64,000 bases of DNA from Pseudomonadota bacterium. Its GTDB lineage: Bacteria > Pseudomonadota > Alphaproteobacteria > Sneathiellales > Sneathiellaceae. Each line of letters begins with the position of its first letter. Within the stretch, counting starts at the first letter, position 1. Below, in pieces: positions 19,108 through 27,969 of this stretch. A program made the position numbers and the translations under genes. Under the pieces are notes generated by a model. It saw only the letters and a list, made by a program, of their open reading frames with translations. It was not told the origin of the DNA and searched no databases. The stretch covers positions 62,001 through 126,000 of the forward strand of contig JANSXH010000008.1 of assembly GCA_024743055.1 (NCBI GenBank), read 5' to 3'.

Positions 19108-19652
19108 CTACCCCGCTGTATTAATTGTTAGTTTGGCCTGCTTACCGGATGCTCATTTTGATTGAATATTGATTGAGAGTAGAAAAATCAGCCCTGACGC
19201 ACCCAAATCTTCGTTTGATTTTGACGCCACATAGCCAATTGATCCGCTTCCAGCCTTGAGGATTTCCTCCCAATCCCGGCTGACAATCAAAGACCCTAAA
19301 TCGCTGAAAATACGTTGCTAAATAGAGTTTCAAATAAGCATCCTATAAATGCAGCTAATAGTATGCCACCTGAAATTTAATCTATAAATGTATTATATTG
19401 TAATTTTCCTCGTTTTTCGTGTGTATGAAATGGAGCAGAAAGTAGAAATTACACACCATTTTATTGATTTACATCAATTTCATTTAGAAGCATTTCTGCG
19501 TAAACTCGGGTCAAGCTGGCTTTGAAAATGAAAATAAATTCATTGGAGATGCCGTTTAGGTTTTGCAAAATCGGCCCAGCAAAGATATACATCAGGATAT
19601 TCAATTGATATCGGCACGTTGGCCGTTAAGTACTTAATATTGAGGCTAAAAT
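19108..19652. promoter_or_regulatory. AT-rich divergent regulatory region (pilin / glycosyltransferase)
   Basis: 545 bases with no credible gene. It is strongly AT-rich compared with its neighbours and holds the promoters of the Tad operon (leftward) and the glycosyltransferase (rightward). It contains a perfect FNR/Anr-type palindrome, listed separately. I see no tRNA or repeat family. Confidence 0.6.
19464..19477. promoter_or_regulatory. FNR/Anr/FixK-type binding site
   Basis: TTGATTTACATCAA matches the TTGAT-N4-ATCAA consensus of FNR/CRP-superfamily oxygen regulators without a mismatch. It lies 356 bases upstream of the pilin ATG and 175 bases upstream of the glycosyltransferase ATG. Which gene it controls is unknown. 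Confidence 0.6.
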
Positions 19653-20891
19653 ATGGGTAAGGTCGAAAGCGCGCGTCGTATTTTGATTTACAGCCATGAT
19701 TCCTTTGGTCTCGGGCATTTGCGCCGCTGCCGGGCCATGGCCAATTCCCTGGTCGAGAAAAACCAGAATTTATCTGTCCTCATTCTTTCCGGCTCTCCCA
19801 TCATTGGAAGCTTTGATTTCAAGGCCCGGGTCGATTTTGTTCGCATCCCCGGCATCATCAAGCTGCGCAATGGTGAATATACCTCTCTCAGCCTGCATAT
19901 TGATACGGAACAGACCCTGGCCATGCGGGCTTCGATCATTCAGCATACGGCGGAAACCTTCGATCCCGACATCTTTATCGTTGATAAGGAACCCTATGGT
20001 CTGCGCGGAGAGGTCGAGGAAACCCTGCAAATGCTGAAGGCCCGGGGGACGCATCTGGTACTGGGTTTACGCGATGTACTCGATGATCCGTCCCTTCTCG
20101 TGCCGGAGTGGGAGCGCAAGAATGTTCTGCCAGCCCTTGAAAACCTCTATGACGATATCTGGATTTTCGGGGTTAAACAGATTTACAACCCCCTCAGTGG
20201 CATAAAACTGCCGACCCGGGTCAAGCGCAAAATTACCTATACAGGATATCTGCCACGTCATGTCCCGGCGGCGATGGAACCGGCCATCCTGGGAGAGATG
20301 TCTGATCCGTATGTTCTTGTCACTGTCGGCGGTGGCGGTGACGGGGATGTTCTCATCGATTGGGTCCTTCGGGCCTATGAAAGCGGCAACGAGCCGCCTC
20401 TCAACGCACTTGTGGTTCTCGGGCCGTTTATGCCGCCAGAAACCCGCTCTGGCTTTCGTGATCGCATTGCCAAGCTCGACAAAGTGGTCGCCGTTACCTT
20501 TGACAGCCGCATGGAAAGCCTGATGCAGGAAGCCTCCGCTGTGGTTGCCATGGGCGGCTATAATACCTTCTGCGAGGTTCTGTCCATGGACAAGCGGGCC
20601 CTGATCATTCCGCGCACTGTTCCCCGGCTTGAGCAATATATCCGCGCCTCCTGCGCGTCGGAAGCCGGGCTGATCGGCATGCTGGTCGATGACGGGGAAC
20701 GCACGACAGAGACCATGGCCATCGCCCTTCGGCAGCTGGCGCAACAGAAAAAACCCTCAGAAGTCATCATACCAGGTTTGCTGGATGGCCTTGAAAACCT
20801 CAACCGACTGGTGCGTCTCCGCTTCAAATCCGTGGATAAGAAGAAACAACAGATTGCCGAGGCATTGCCCTCTTCCTCCGCCCTGTCTTAG
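19653..20891 (+). CDS. Putative glycosyltransferase (COG4671-like)
   Basis: 412 residues. The N-terminal ARRILIYSHDSFGLGHLRRC is the GT-B donor/acceptor entry of COG4671-type predicted glycosyltransferases. The C-terminal half has a glycine-rich VTVGGGGDGD loop and an MGGYNTFCEVL segment typical of GT28/MurG-like nucleotide-sugar binding. Neither the sugar donor nor the acceptor can be read. It is divergent from the Flp pilin gene, whose Ser/Thr-rich tail is a possible acceptor (inference). The stop overlaps the stop of the convergent glucosaminidase gene. Confidence 0.8.
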   Translation: MGKVESARRILIYSHDSFGLGHLRRCRAMANSLVEKNQNLSVLILSGSPIIGSFDFKARVDFVRIPGIIKLRNGEYTSLSLHIDTEQTLAMRASIIQHTAETFDPDIFIVDKEPYGLRGEVEETLQMLKARGTHLVLGLRDVLDDPSLLVPEWERKNVLPALENLYDDIWIFGVKQIYNPLSGIKLPTRVKRKITYTGYLPRHVPAAMEPAILGEMSDPYVLVTVGGGGDGDVLIDWVLRAYESGNEPPLNALVVLGPFMPPETRSGFRDRIAKLDKVVAVTFDSRMESLMQEASAVVAMGGYNTFCEVLSMDKRALIIPRTVPRLEQYIRASCASEAGLIGMLVDDGERTTETMAIALRQLAQQKKPSEVIIPGLLDGLENLNRLVRLRFKSVDKKKQQIAEALPSSSALS

Positions 20892-21865
20892 TCGTCCCCG
20901 GCATGCAGCCGCACGAACACCGTTTCTCCCGGCGCAAGGGACGCTTGATCCAGTCCCATGAGTTTGTTGTGGCGGATCAGGTTTTCGATATCCCGCACAT
21001 AAGCCTCATGGCGCTCAGAATAATTGATCAGGGTCGCCACCAGTTTTAGCCCTGTCAGTTCCTCCTCTGCGGCGCGCAGTTTTTTACGCTCTTCCCGAAA
21101 TCCGGCATAGGGCTTGCCTGAATTGAGGTTGAGCATATAGGCCTGCACCGACTGCAGAGGCGACTTGAACGCCTTGATGCGATAGTCACCTTTACCGTTG
21201 CGCTGATCCTTCGGCATCAACCCGCCATGATAGGTCCATTGCCCGAACAGGGCATTGCCCTCGGCGGCGAAGCGAGAGGTGCCCCAGCCGCTCTCATCCG
21301 CCATCTGCGCCACGACAAGAGATGGCGGCACGATATCCATATGATCCGCAAGAACATCCATCAACCGACCGTCAACAGGAGCCGGAGGCAAACTATATTC
21401 CGCGGACTTTTCCCGTATCCAATCCGCATCTGGCGGGGGCACAGGTCCGGGACCCGGATGCTTCTCCCGAAGCGCCAATAGCCGTGCGCGCTCCTCCGCA
21501 ATCTGTTGATTGGCGAGGAAGACAAGGGGAATACCGACCCGGAAAAATGTCCGCTTCTTGTGCGACACCGTCATATGCGGCGCTACTCTTTTGCGCCAAC
21601 CCTCCGGAATATCCAGTATGGCCAGCCGGGGAACCTTTTGGGTTCCGTCCTTCCACTTCTGAATCGCATAGTCTTTTTCCGTAAAGTAGCGATCCAAATC
21701 ATCAAAGCTTTTGATCTCAATCGTTTCTGATCGGGCCGGAAGGGCAGCCAGGATCAGAAACACGCACATAATACTGACCCCAATACCTTTCGAGAAAACT
21801 GCTCCTCCAGGAGAAAGGGGATGATGCTTATTAAGTTTTGAAAACAATCGGAAACTGCCAATCAT
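20888..21865 (-). CDS. Bax-like glucosaminidase domain protein
   Basis: 325 residues. After a hydrophobic signal or anchor (about residues 27-46, ending LPARSE) comes a Bax/FlgJ-type glucosaminidase domain with the catalytic glutamate region QMADESGWGTSRFAAEGNALFG (about 185-210) and a later NYSERHEAYVRDIENLI segment. It is likely a periplasmic peptidoglycan hydrolase. The family is often called Bax in E. coli, where it is not essential and is poorly understood. Confidence 0.85.
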   Translation of the reverse strand: MIGSFRLFSKLNKHHPLSPGGAVFSKGIGVSIMCVFLILAALPARSETIEIKSFDDLDRYFTEKDYAIQKWKDGTQKVPRLAILDIPEGWRKRVAPHMTVSHKKRTFFRVGIPLVFLANQQIAEERARLLALREKHPGPGPVPPPDADWIREKSAEYSLPPAPVDGRLMDVLADHMDIVPPSLVVAQMADESGWGTSRFAAEGNALFGQWTYHGGLMPKDQRNGKGDYRIKAFKSPLQSVQAYMLNLNSGKPYAGFREERKKLRAAEEELTGLKLVATLINYSERHEAYVRDIENLIRHNKLMGLDQASLAPGETVFVRLHAGDD

Positions 21866-22195
21866 AATATACGACTTCCGTGCTGCTCAGCAATGAATAC
21901 AATGTAATACCTCGTTCCATCATCCCTGTATGACCGCAAGACGCAATATTTTTTTGAAAGGTCTCGCTTCCGACTCTGTCCTGAAACCGAGCAAATCTGT
22001 TCTGAAGCAGTCGTAAATCCGTATCGCGCCTAAAATCATTTGATCCGGCTCCGACCCCGTTTTTCGCCTGAACGACATGAAGTCGATTTTTTTATGGCCG
22101 GGCCGCGTCGGGACCCAGTTTGTGCTTGCAACGGCATGAATGTGGGTAAAGTATTTCGAAAAACAGCAACAAAATTCACCTCAAGGGAAATGTCG
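21866..22195. other. Intergenic region before the methylamine-type gene set
   Basis: About 330 bases between divergent genes. An open frame extends upstream of the oxidoreductase from 22040, but it lacks homology and a ribosome site and looks accidental. I see no glycine riboswitch or other recognisable RNA. Confidence 0.5.
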
Positions 22196-23500
22196 ATGAG
22201 CGAAAAATTTGACGCAATCATTATCGGCGCCGGCGTGATTGGAACCTGCCTCGCCTATGAACTTGCAAAGTCCGGTAAGTCTGTCCTGTCCCTGGACCGC
22301 CTGCCGACATCGGGATATGGATCCACAGCAGCCTCCTGCGCCATTATCAGAACCTATTATTCGTCCCTGGACACCTGTGCCCTCGCCTATGAAGGCTGGT
22401 TCTACTGGAAAAACTGGGCCGACTATATCGGAACTGAGGACGAAAGCGGCCTGATCAAATATCATGATACCGGCACCCTCATCGTCAAGACGCCCCATAA
22501 CGACTATATGCGCAAGATCCTGACCCTTATGGATCAGATCAATTGCCCCTATGAGCATCTGACCCCTGCCGAGATGAAGGAAAAGCTCCCCATTATCGAC
22601 ACCCACCAGTTCGAGCCGGTCAAACGGCCTGAGGATGACGATTTCGGTGTTCCCACTGGCGAGGCCATCAATGGCGGCGTCTATTTCCCCCGCGGCGGCT
22701 ATGTCAGTGACCCGCAACTGGCCGCCCATAACGGCCAGCGCGCGGCGGAAGCCCATGGCGCCCAGTTCCGGTTTAATTCCAACGTCACGGAAATCCGCCA
22801 GCAGGGCGGCCATGTCATCGGCGTTACTTTAGAAGACGGCACCGAGATCGATGCGCCGGTGGTTGTCAATGTCGCCGGGCCCCATTCCTCCAAGGTCAAT
22901 GAGATGGCGGGCGTGCTGGAAGAGATGAAAATGACAACCCGGGCGCTCCGTCATGAAGTGGCCCATGTCCCCTCACCCGAAGGTTTCGATTTCGAGAAAG
23001 ATGGTATGGTCATGTCCGACAGCGACGCCGGTGTTTACTGCCGGCCAGAGCTTGGCAATCATATCCTGATCGGATCAGAGGATCCGAAATGCGATACCCA
23101 GGAATGGGTCGATCCCGATAATTTCGATGACAGCTTTTCGGAGCAATGGAATGTCCAGGTCCTGCGTCAGGCCCAGCGCTTCCCGGAGATGGGTGTGCCG
23201 AGCCAGGCAAAAGGTGTGGTCTCTCTCTATGACGTGACAAAGGACTGGGTGCCGATTTATGACAAATCCAGCCTTGGCGGCTTCTACCTCGCCATTGGCA
23301 CCAGCGGCAACCAGTTCAAGAACGCCCCGGTGGCTGCGAAAATGATGACAAAGCTGATCACCGAATGTGAGGCGGGCCGCGATCACGATACCGACCCGGT
23401 CCAGTTCCATCTTGAGAATGTCGCCCATGAGCTTTCGATGGGCGTGTTTTCCCGTAACCGGGAGGTCAGCACAGAAAGCAGTTTCACGGTTTTAGGATAA
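22196..23500 (+). CDS. FAD-dependent oxidoreductase (DAO family)
   Basis: 434 residues from the ATG at 22196, chosen because AAGGG lies 8 bases upstream. An ATG two codons earlier sits on top of that site. The Rossmann FAD motif IIIGAGVIGTCLAYELA is at about 8-24, with the DAO-type GYGSTAASCAIIR segment (possible flavin attachment region) and the C-terminal GTSGNQFKNAPVAAKMM. The family includes sarcosine oxidase beta-like and D-amino-acid oxidases. It is followed after 33 bases by a dimethylglycine/sarcosine-dehydrogenase-like gene, so an N-methylated amino acid is the likely substrate class. Confidence 0.85.
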   Translation: MSEKFDAIIIGAGVIGTCLAYELAKSGKSVLSLDRLPTSGYGSTAASCAIIRTYYSSLDTCALAYEGWFYWKNWADYIGTEDESGLIKYHDTGTLIVKTPHNDYMRKILTLMDQINCPYEHLTPAEMKEKLPIIDTHQFEPVKRPEDDDFGVPTGEAINGGVYFPRGGYVSDPQLAAHNGQRAAEAHGAQFRFNSNVTEIRQQGGHVIGVTLEDGTEIDAPVVVNVAGPHSSKVNEMAGVLEEMKMTTRALRHEVAHVPSPEGFDFEKDGMVMSDSDAGVYCRPELGNHILIGSEDPKCDTQEWVDPDNFDDSFSEQWNVQVLRQAQRFPEMGVPSQAKGVVSLYDVTKDWVPIYDKSSLGGFYLAIGTSGNQFKNAPVAAKMMTKLITECEAGRDHDTDPVQFHLENVAHELSMGVFSRNREVSTESSFTVLG

Positions 23501-23533
23501 GAAAGATCAGCAGAATGCCGGGAGGGCACTGAT

Positions 23534-25951
23534 ATGAAATCCCATGTAAAAGTTGCAGTTATCGGCGGTGGCGTCGTTGGTTGCTCGGTTCTCTATCATC
23601 TGGCGAAAATGGGCTGGACGGACATTGCCTTGATTGAACGATCTGAACTGACGTCCGGATCGACCTGGCATGCGGCTGGTGGCTTTCATACCCTGAATGC
23701 CGACACCAATATGGCGGCGCTGCAAGGCTACACGATCAATCTTTATAAGGAACTGGAGGAGCTTTCCGGTCAGTCCTGCGGCCTGCACCATGTCGGCGGC
23801 GTCACTCTCGCGGGCTCCCCTGATCGCATGGATTACCTGAAAGCGGAGCGTGCCAAGCATCGCTATATGGGACTGGATACTCATCTGGTCGGGCCGGAGG
23901 AAATCAAGCAGCTTTCTGCCATCACCAATGTCGACGGCATCATCGGCGGCCTCTATGACCCGCTGGATGGCCATCTTGATCCGTCTGGCACCACGCATGC
24001 CTATGCGCAATGCGCACGAAAACTGGGCGCCGAGATCTATCTCCGCAACCCGGTGCTGGAGCTGAACCATCAGCCCGACGGCAGCTGGGAAGTGGTCACC
24101 AAGGACGGCACCATCCATGCCGAGCATGTGGTCAATGCTGGCGGCCTCTGGGCCCGGGAGCTGGGAGAGATGGTTGGCATCTTCCTCCCGCTCCATCCCA
24201 TGGAACATCAATACATGATCACCGAGGAAATTCCAGAGATCGCCTCCAGTGAAAAAGAGCATCCCCATGTGGTTGATCCGGAAGGGGAAAGCTATCTCCG
24301 CCAGGAAGGCAAAGGCATCTGCATCGGCTTTTATGAGCAGGATTGCGATCCTTGGGCCGTTAAAGGCACACCCTTGGATTTCGGCCACGAACTGCTTCCG
24401 AACCAGCTCGATCGTATCAGCGACAGCATGGAATTCGCCTTCAAGCGCTTCCCGATCCTGGAGACCGCAGGCATCAAGAATGTCATCAATGGTCCCTTCA
24501 CCTTTGCACCAGACGGTAACCCGCTGGTGGGTCCTGTCCCTGGTCTCAAGAATTACTGGTCAGCCTGTGCGGTGATGGCTGGCTTCAGTCAGGGCGGCGG
24601 TGTTGGCCTTATCCTCGCGGAATGGATGATTGAGGGCGAGCCGTCTCGTGATGTGTTTGCCATGGATGTGGCCCGCTATGGGGACTACAGCTCCCGCGCC
24701 TATGCCCGCAAGAAAGTTACAGAAAACTACCAGCGACGCTTCTCCATTTCCTATCCTAATGAGGAGCTGCCCGCGGCACGGCCGTTCAAGACCACACCGG
24801 CCTATAATATCTGGAAATCCCAACGGGCGGTATTCGGACAGGCCTATGGCATGGAAGCGGTCAACTACTTTGCGCCGGAGGGCGAGCCGCTTTTGGAAAC
24901 CCCAAGTTTTCGGCGCTCAAATGCCTTTGAGCCGGTTGCGGCGGAATGCCGGGCCGTACGTGAGGCGGTAGGCATTACGGAAATCCACAATTTTGGTAAA
25001 TACAAGATCACCGGACCCGATGCTGCGGACTGGCTCGACACCATCATGGCCGGACGCATTCCCAAGGTCGGGCGCCTCACCTTGAGCCCAATGTTGAGCC
25101 CGAAAGGCAAGCTGATCGGCGATTTCACCATTGCCCGGTTGGCAGAGGAAGAATTCCAGCTGACGGCGTCCTATGGCGCACAGGCTTACCATCTGCGATG
25201 GTTCTGGCAGAACCAGCCGGAAAGTGGGGTTGAGATCGAGAATGTCAGCCTTGAACGGATCGGTTTTCAGATTGCCGGACCAAATGCCCGCGATTTGCTG
25301 GCGAAAACGACCGGAGAAGATGTCTCCTCCGAGGCGTTTCCGTTCATGGCGGTCAAACAGATGGAAGTGGGACTCTCCGATGCTATTGTCCAGCGGGTGA
25401 CCTATACGGGAGATCTTGGCTTTGAAATTTATGTCCCAGCCAATGACCAGACTTCCCTCTATGAGACCCTGAGTGCAGTAGGTGAAGAATTTGGCCTCAA
25501 GCCGTTTGGCATGCGGGCAATGATGAGCCTTCGGCTCGAAAAATCCTTCGGCTCCTGGATGCGGGAATACAAGCCCGATTATACACCGGAGGAAACCGGC
25601 CTCGACCGTTTCGTTGCCTATAACAAGCCCGCCGACTTTATTGGCAAGGCAGCTGTGGCCAAAGAGAAAGCAGAGGGTCCGAAGCGGCGCCTCTGTACTT
25701 TCATCGTTGATGCCACAGATGCCGATGTCTGGTCGGATGAGCCGATCTGGAAAGACGGCAAGGTCGTCGGTTTCGTCACCTCCGGTGGTTACGCCCATTA
25801 TGTGGAAAAATCCGTGGCCCTTGGCCTGGTACCGCCCGAGATGATTGAAGAAGGCGGCCAGTTCGAGATCGAGATCCTGGGAGACATGCGCCCGGCGACC
25901 ATGGTCCTCGAACCTCTTCTCGATCCGCAAGCGACGCGCATGAGAGGCTGA
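23534..25951 (+). CDS. Dimethylglycine/sarcosine dehydrogenase-like GcvT fusion protein
   Basis: 805 residues, the usual length for this family. The N-terminal DAO domain has the FAD motif VIGGGVVGCSVLYHLAKMG (9-27). The FAO_M linker domain is at about 375-430, and the C-terminal aminomethyltransferase (GcvT) domain with its GcvT_C barrel covers about 430-800. Such enzymes oxidatively demethylate dimethylglycine or sarcosine and pass the one-carbon unit to tetrahydrofolate. The true substrate is uncertain. A GGGAGG site precedes the ATG. It is co-directional with the FAD oxidoreductase before it and the MttB homologue after it (28 bases), so this is probably one operon. Confidence 0.88.
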   Translation: MKSHVKVAVIGGGVVGCSVLYHLAKMGWTDIALIERSELTSGSTWHAAGGFHTLNADTNMAALQGYTINLYKELEELSGQSCGLHHVGGVTLAGSPDRMDYLKAERAKHRYMGLDTHLVGPEEIKQLSAITNVDGIIGGLYDPLDGHLDPSGTTHAYAQCARKLGAEIYLRNPVLELNHQPDGSWEVVTKDGTIHAEHVVNAGGLWARELGEMVGIFLPLHPMEHQYMITEEIPEIASSEKEHPHVVDPEGESYLRQEGKGICIGFYEQDCDPWAVKGTPLDFGHELLPNQLDRISDSMEFAFKRFPILETAGIKNVINGPFTFAPDGNPLVGPVPGLKNYWSACAVMAGFSQGGGVGLILAEWMIEGEPSRDVFAMDVARYGDYSSRAYARKKVTENYQRRFSISYPNEELPAARPFKTTPAYNIWKSQRAVFGQAYGMEAVNYFAPEGEPLLETPSFRRSNAFEPVAAECRAVREAVGITEIHNFGKYKITGPDAADWLDTIMAGRIPKVGRLTLSPMLSPKGKLIGDFTIARLAEEEFQLTASYGAQAYHLRWFWQNQPESGVEIENVSLERIGFQIAGPNARDLLAKTTGEDVSSEAFPFMAVKQMEVGLSDAIVQRVTYTGDLGFEIYVPANDQTSLYETLSAVGEEFGLKPFGMRAMMSLRLEKSFGSWMREYKPDYTPEETGLDRFVAYNKPADFIGKAAVAKEKAEGPKRRLCTFIVDATDADVWSDEPIWKDGKVVGFVTSGGYAHYVEKSVALGLVPPEMIEEGGQFEIEILGDMRPATMVLEPLLDPQATRMRG

Positions 25952-25979
25952 ACGCCAACTTGAAAGGAAGGATGCAGCT

Positions 25980-27527
25980 ATGCCTAGAGCAGAGAGAAAA
26001 TCAACGGGACGGCGAAACCGCCGGGCACCGCGGACCAAGGCCTCTTTCACCCAGCTTCCAAGACGGCCTTTCATCAATACATTCAAGCCCGTAGAGATCA
26101 TTTCCGAAGATCAGGTGGAAGCTATTCATCTGGCCTCCCTCGAGATTCTCGAAAATATCGGTATCATGGTCCGCCTGGATGAAGCCCGGGAAATCCTAAA
26201 AAAAGCCGGGCAGAAAGTGGATGAAGAGACACAGATCGTCTATTTCGACCGGCATTTCGTCCTTGATGCCCTCTCCCATGCCCCGTCGGAATTTACGCTG
26301 CACGCGCCCAACCCGGAGTGCGATGTCCCTATCGGCGGCGATCATATGGTCTTCGCCATGGGGGCCAGTATGCCTAATTCTTCGGATATGGATGATGGGA
26401 GACGGACAGGTAATCAGAAGGATTTCCGCAACTTCCTGAGACTGGCCCAAAGCATCAATGTTATTTCCACGGCGGGTGGATATCCGGTTGAGCCTGTAGA
26501 TATTCATGCCTCTATCCGCCATTTGGAATGCGGCCGGGATTTTGCCCTCCTGACGGAGAAGCCACCCTATGTCTATTCTCTCGGGCGGCAAAAAAATCTG
26601 GATTGCATTGAAATGACCCGTATCGCGCGCGGAATAAGCATGGAGCAGATGCTGGACGAACCCAGCATCTTCACCATCATCAATTCCAACTCGCCCTTGA
26701 TGCTGGACGTGCCCATGCTGCAGGGGATTATCGAGATGGCCAAACATGGCCAGGTGGTGATGCTGACGCCCTTTACTCTGGCCGGGGCCATGGCGCCGGT
26801 GACCATCGCTGGGGCCCTCGCCCAACAGAATGCGGAAGCACTGGCCGGTCTCAGTCTGGCCCAGACCGTGCGCCCGGGCGCGCCGATCGTCTACGGTGGT
26901 TTTACCTCCAATGTCGATATGAAATCTGGCGCACCCGCCTTCGGGACCCCGGAATATACCAAGGCGGCCATCGCTACCGGGCAGCTGATCCGTCGATATA
27001 ACCTTCCTTATCGCAGTTCCAACGTCAATGCCTCCAACGCGCCGGATGCTCAGGCCGCTTATGAATCGCAGATGGCACTTTGGGGGGCGGTTCTCGGCCA
27101 TGCCAATTTCATCAAGCATGCCACCGGTTGGTTGGAAGGCGGGCTGACCAACTCCTTCGAGAAAGTCATCATTGATGTAGAGATGATCCAGATGATGTCG
27201 GAAATGATGACCCCTATCGATACTTCCGATGCGGCTCTCGGCCTCGATGCCATGCGCGAAGCCGGTCATGGCGGCCATTTCTTCGGCACCCAACATACGC
27301 AGGAGCGATATGAGAGTGCCTTTTATTCTCCAATCCTCTCCGACTGGCGCAATTTTGAAAGCTGGGCGGAAGCGGGCTCTCCGGATGCCATGATGCGGGC
27401 CAACACCATCTTCAAATCCATTCTCGCCGACTATGAAGCCCCGGCTATTGATCCCGCCATTCGCGACGAGCTCAATGAGTTTGTTGATAAACGTATTGTT
27501 GAAGGCGGCGTAGCGACGGATTTTTGA
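25980..27527 (+). CDS. Non-pyrrolysine MttB-family methyltransferase
   Basis: 515 residues of the trimethylamine methyltransferase (MttB) superfamily. Family segments include MDDGRRTGNQKDF, TEKPPYVYSLG, FTIINSNSPLMLD and a long TIM-barrel core. The frame is open to a TGA with no in-frame TAG, so it cannot carry pyrrolysine. In anaerobes such proteins (MtgB-type) demethylate glycine betaine, proline betaine or carnitine onto a corrinoid protein. No corrinoid protein or reactivase gene is beside it here. The first 30 residues are very basic. Context with DMGDH-type enzymes suggests a quaternary amine such as betaine (inference). Confidence 0.88.
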   Translation: MPRAERKSTGRRNRRAPRTKASFTQLPRRPFINTFKPVEIISEDQVEAIHLASLEILENIGIMVRLDEAREILKKAGQKVDEETQIVYFDRHFVLDALSHAPSEFTLHAPNPECDVPIGGDHMVFAMGASMPNSSDMDDGRRTGNQKDFRNFLRLAQSINVISTAGGYPVEPVDIHASIRHLECGRDFALLTEKPPYVYSLGRQKNLDCIEMTRIARGISMEQMLDEPSIFTIINSNSPLMLDVPMLQGIIEMAKHGQVVMLTPFTLAGAMAPVTIAGALAQQNAEALAGLSLAQTVRPGAPIVYGGFTSNVDMKSGAPAFGTPEYTKAAIATGQLIRRYNLPYRSSNVNASNAPDAQAAYESQMALWGAVLGHANFIKHATGWLEGGLTNSFEKVIIDVEMIQMMSEMMTPIDTSDAALGLDAMREAGHGGHFFGTQHTQERYESAFYSPILSDWRNFESWAEAGSPDAMMRANTIFKSILADYEAPAIDPAIRDELNEFVDKRIVEGGVATDF

Positions 27528-27618
27528 CGGTCATCACAAAAATGTTGGCAGTCCTTGCTTGCCGCACCGATGAAATGCTCTAACTCCCGATTATAGGTTG
27601 TTTGATCAGGAGTGTTGG

Positions 27619-27969
27619 ATGTTTTCAATTAACAAGAACGGAATATTGGGAGCGGTTTTAGTGGCCGCCGTATCCCTCGGATCAATTTCACCGGCGTTTG
27701 CCATGGGCTATGGTAATAATTGCAAAGCTGTTATCGACAGCGAAATCGCCAAGCTCGATATTCCAAAAGAGCGGATCAAGGACGTCTTTACGGTCGATAT
27801 CTTTGCCGGTGGCGGTGAAAGCGGCGGCGCTCGTCTAGAGCGGGTCGAGGGCTGGGTCAAGTTCAATGACTGCAAGGGCAATCTGGTTGTCGACCTCGAT
27901 GCCTTCTGCCGACCACAAGGGAGTTACACCACCTATGAATGCCAGGTGCCCGGCGTCAAGCATTACTGA
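27619..27969 (+). CDS. Small secreted cysteine-containing protein, function unknown
   Basis: 116 residues from the ATG at 27619, which has AGGAG 6 bases upstream. A signal peptide is clear (hydrophobic core ILGAVLVAAVSLGSI, cleavage likely after PAFA). The mature part is about 90 residues with four cysteines (in NNCKA, NDCKG, AFCRP and YECQV), consistent with two disulfides, and a glycine-rich FAGGGESGGARLERVEGWV strand. I do not recognise a family. It is convergent with paaE, and the two stops abut. Confidence 0.7.
   Translation: MFSINKNGILGAVLVAAVSLGSISPAFAMGYGNNCKAVIDSEIAKLDIPKERIKDVFTVDIFAGGGESGGARLERVEGWVKFNDCKGNLVVDLDAFCRPQGSYTTYECQVPGVKHY

Noticed and set aside
22040..22195. Upstream extension of the FAD oxidoreductase
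   Set aside because: No homology before the Rossmann motif, and the good ribosome site lies just before the ATG at 22196.
24917..26101. 394-codon open frame antisense to the DMGDH-like gene
   Set aside because: Shadow of a long coding gene; composition is His/Arg/Gly-rich as expected for an antisense frame, with no family motif.
26196..27296. 366-codon open frame antisense to the MttB-family gene
   Set aside because: It mirrors the codon pattern of the real gene, has no recognisable domain or ribosome site, and the sense frame has clear family similarity.
25980..27527. Pyrrolysine-containing trimethylamine methyltransferase
   Set aside because: The frame has no in-frame TAG codon, so it is the non-pyrrolysine branch of the family.
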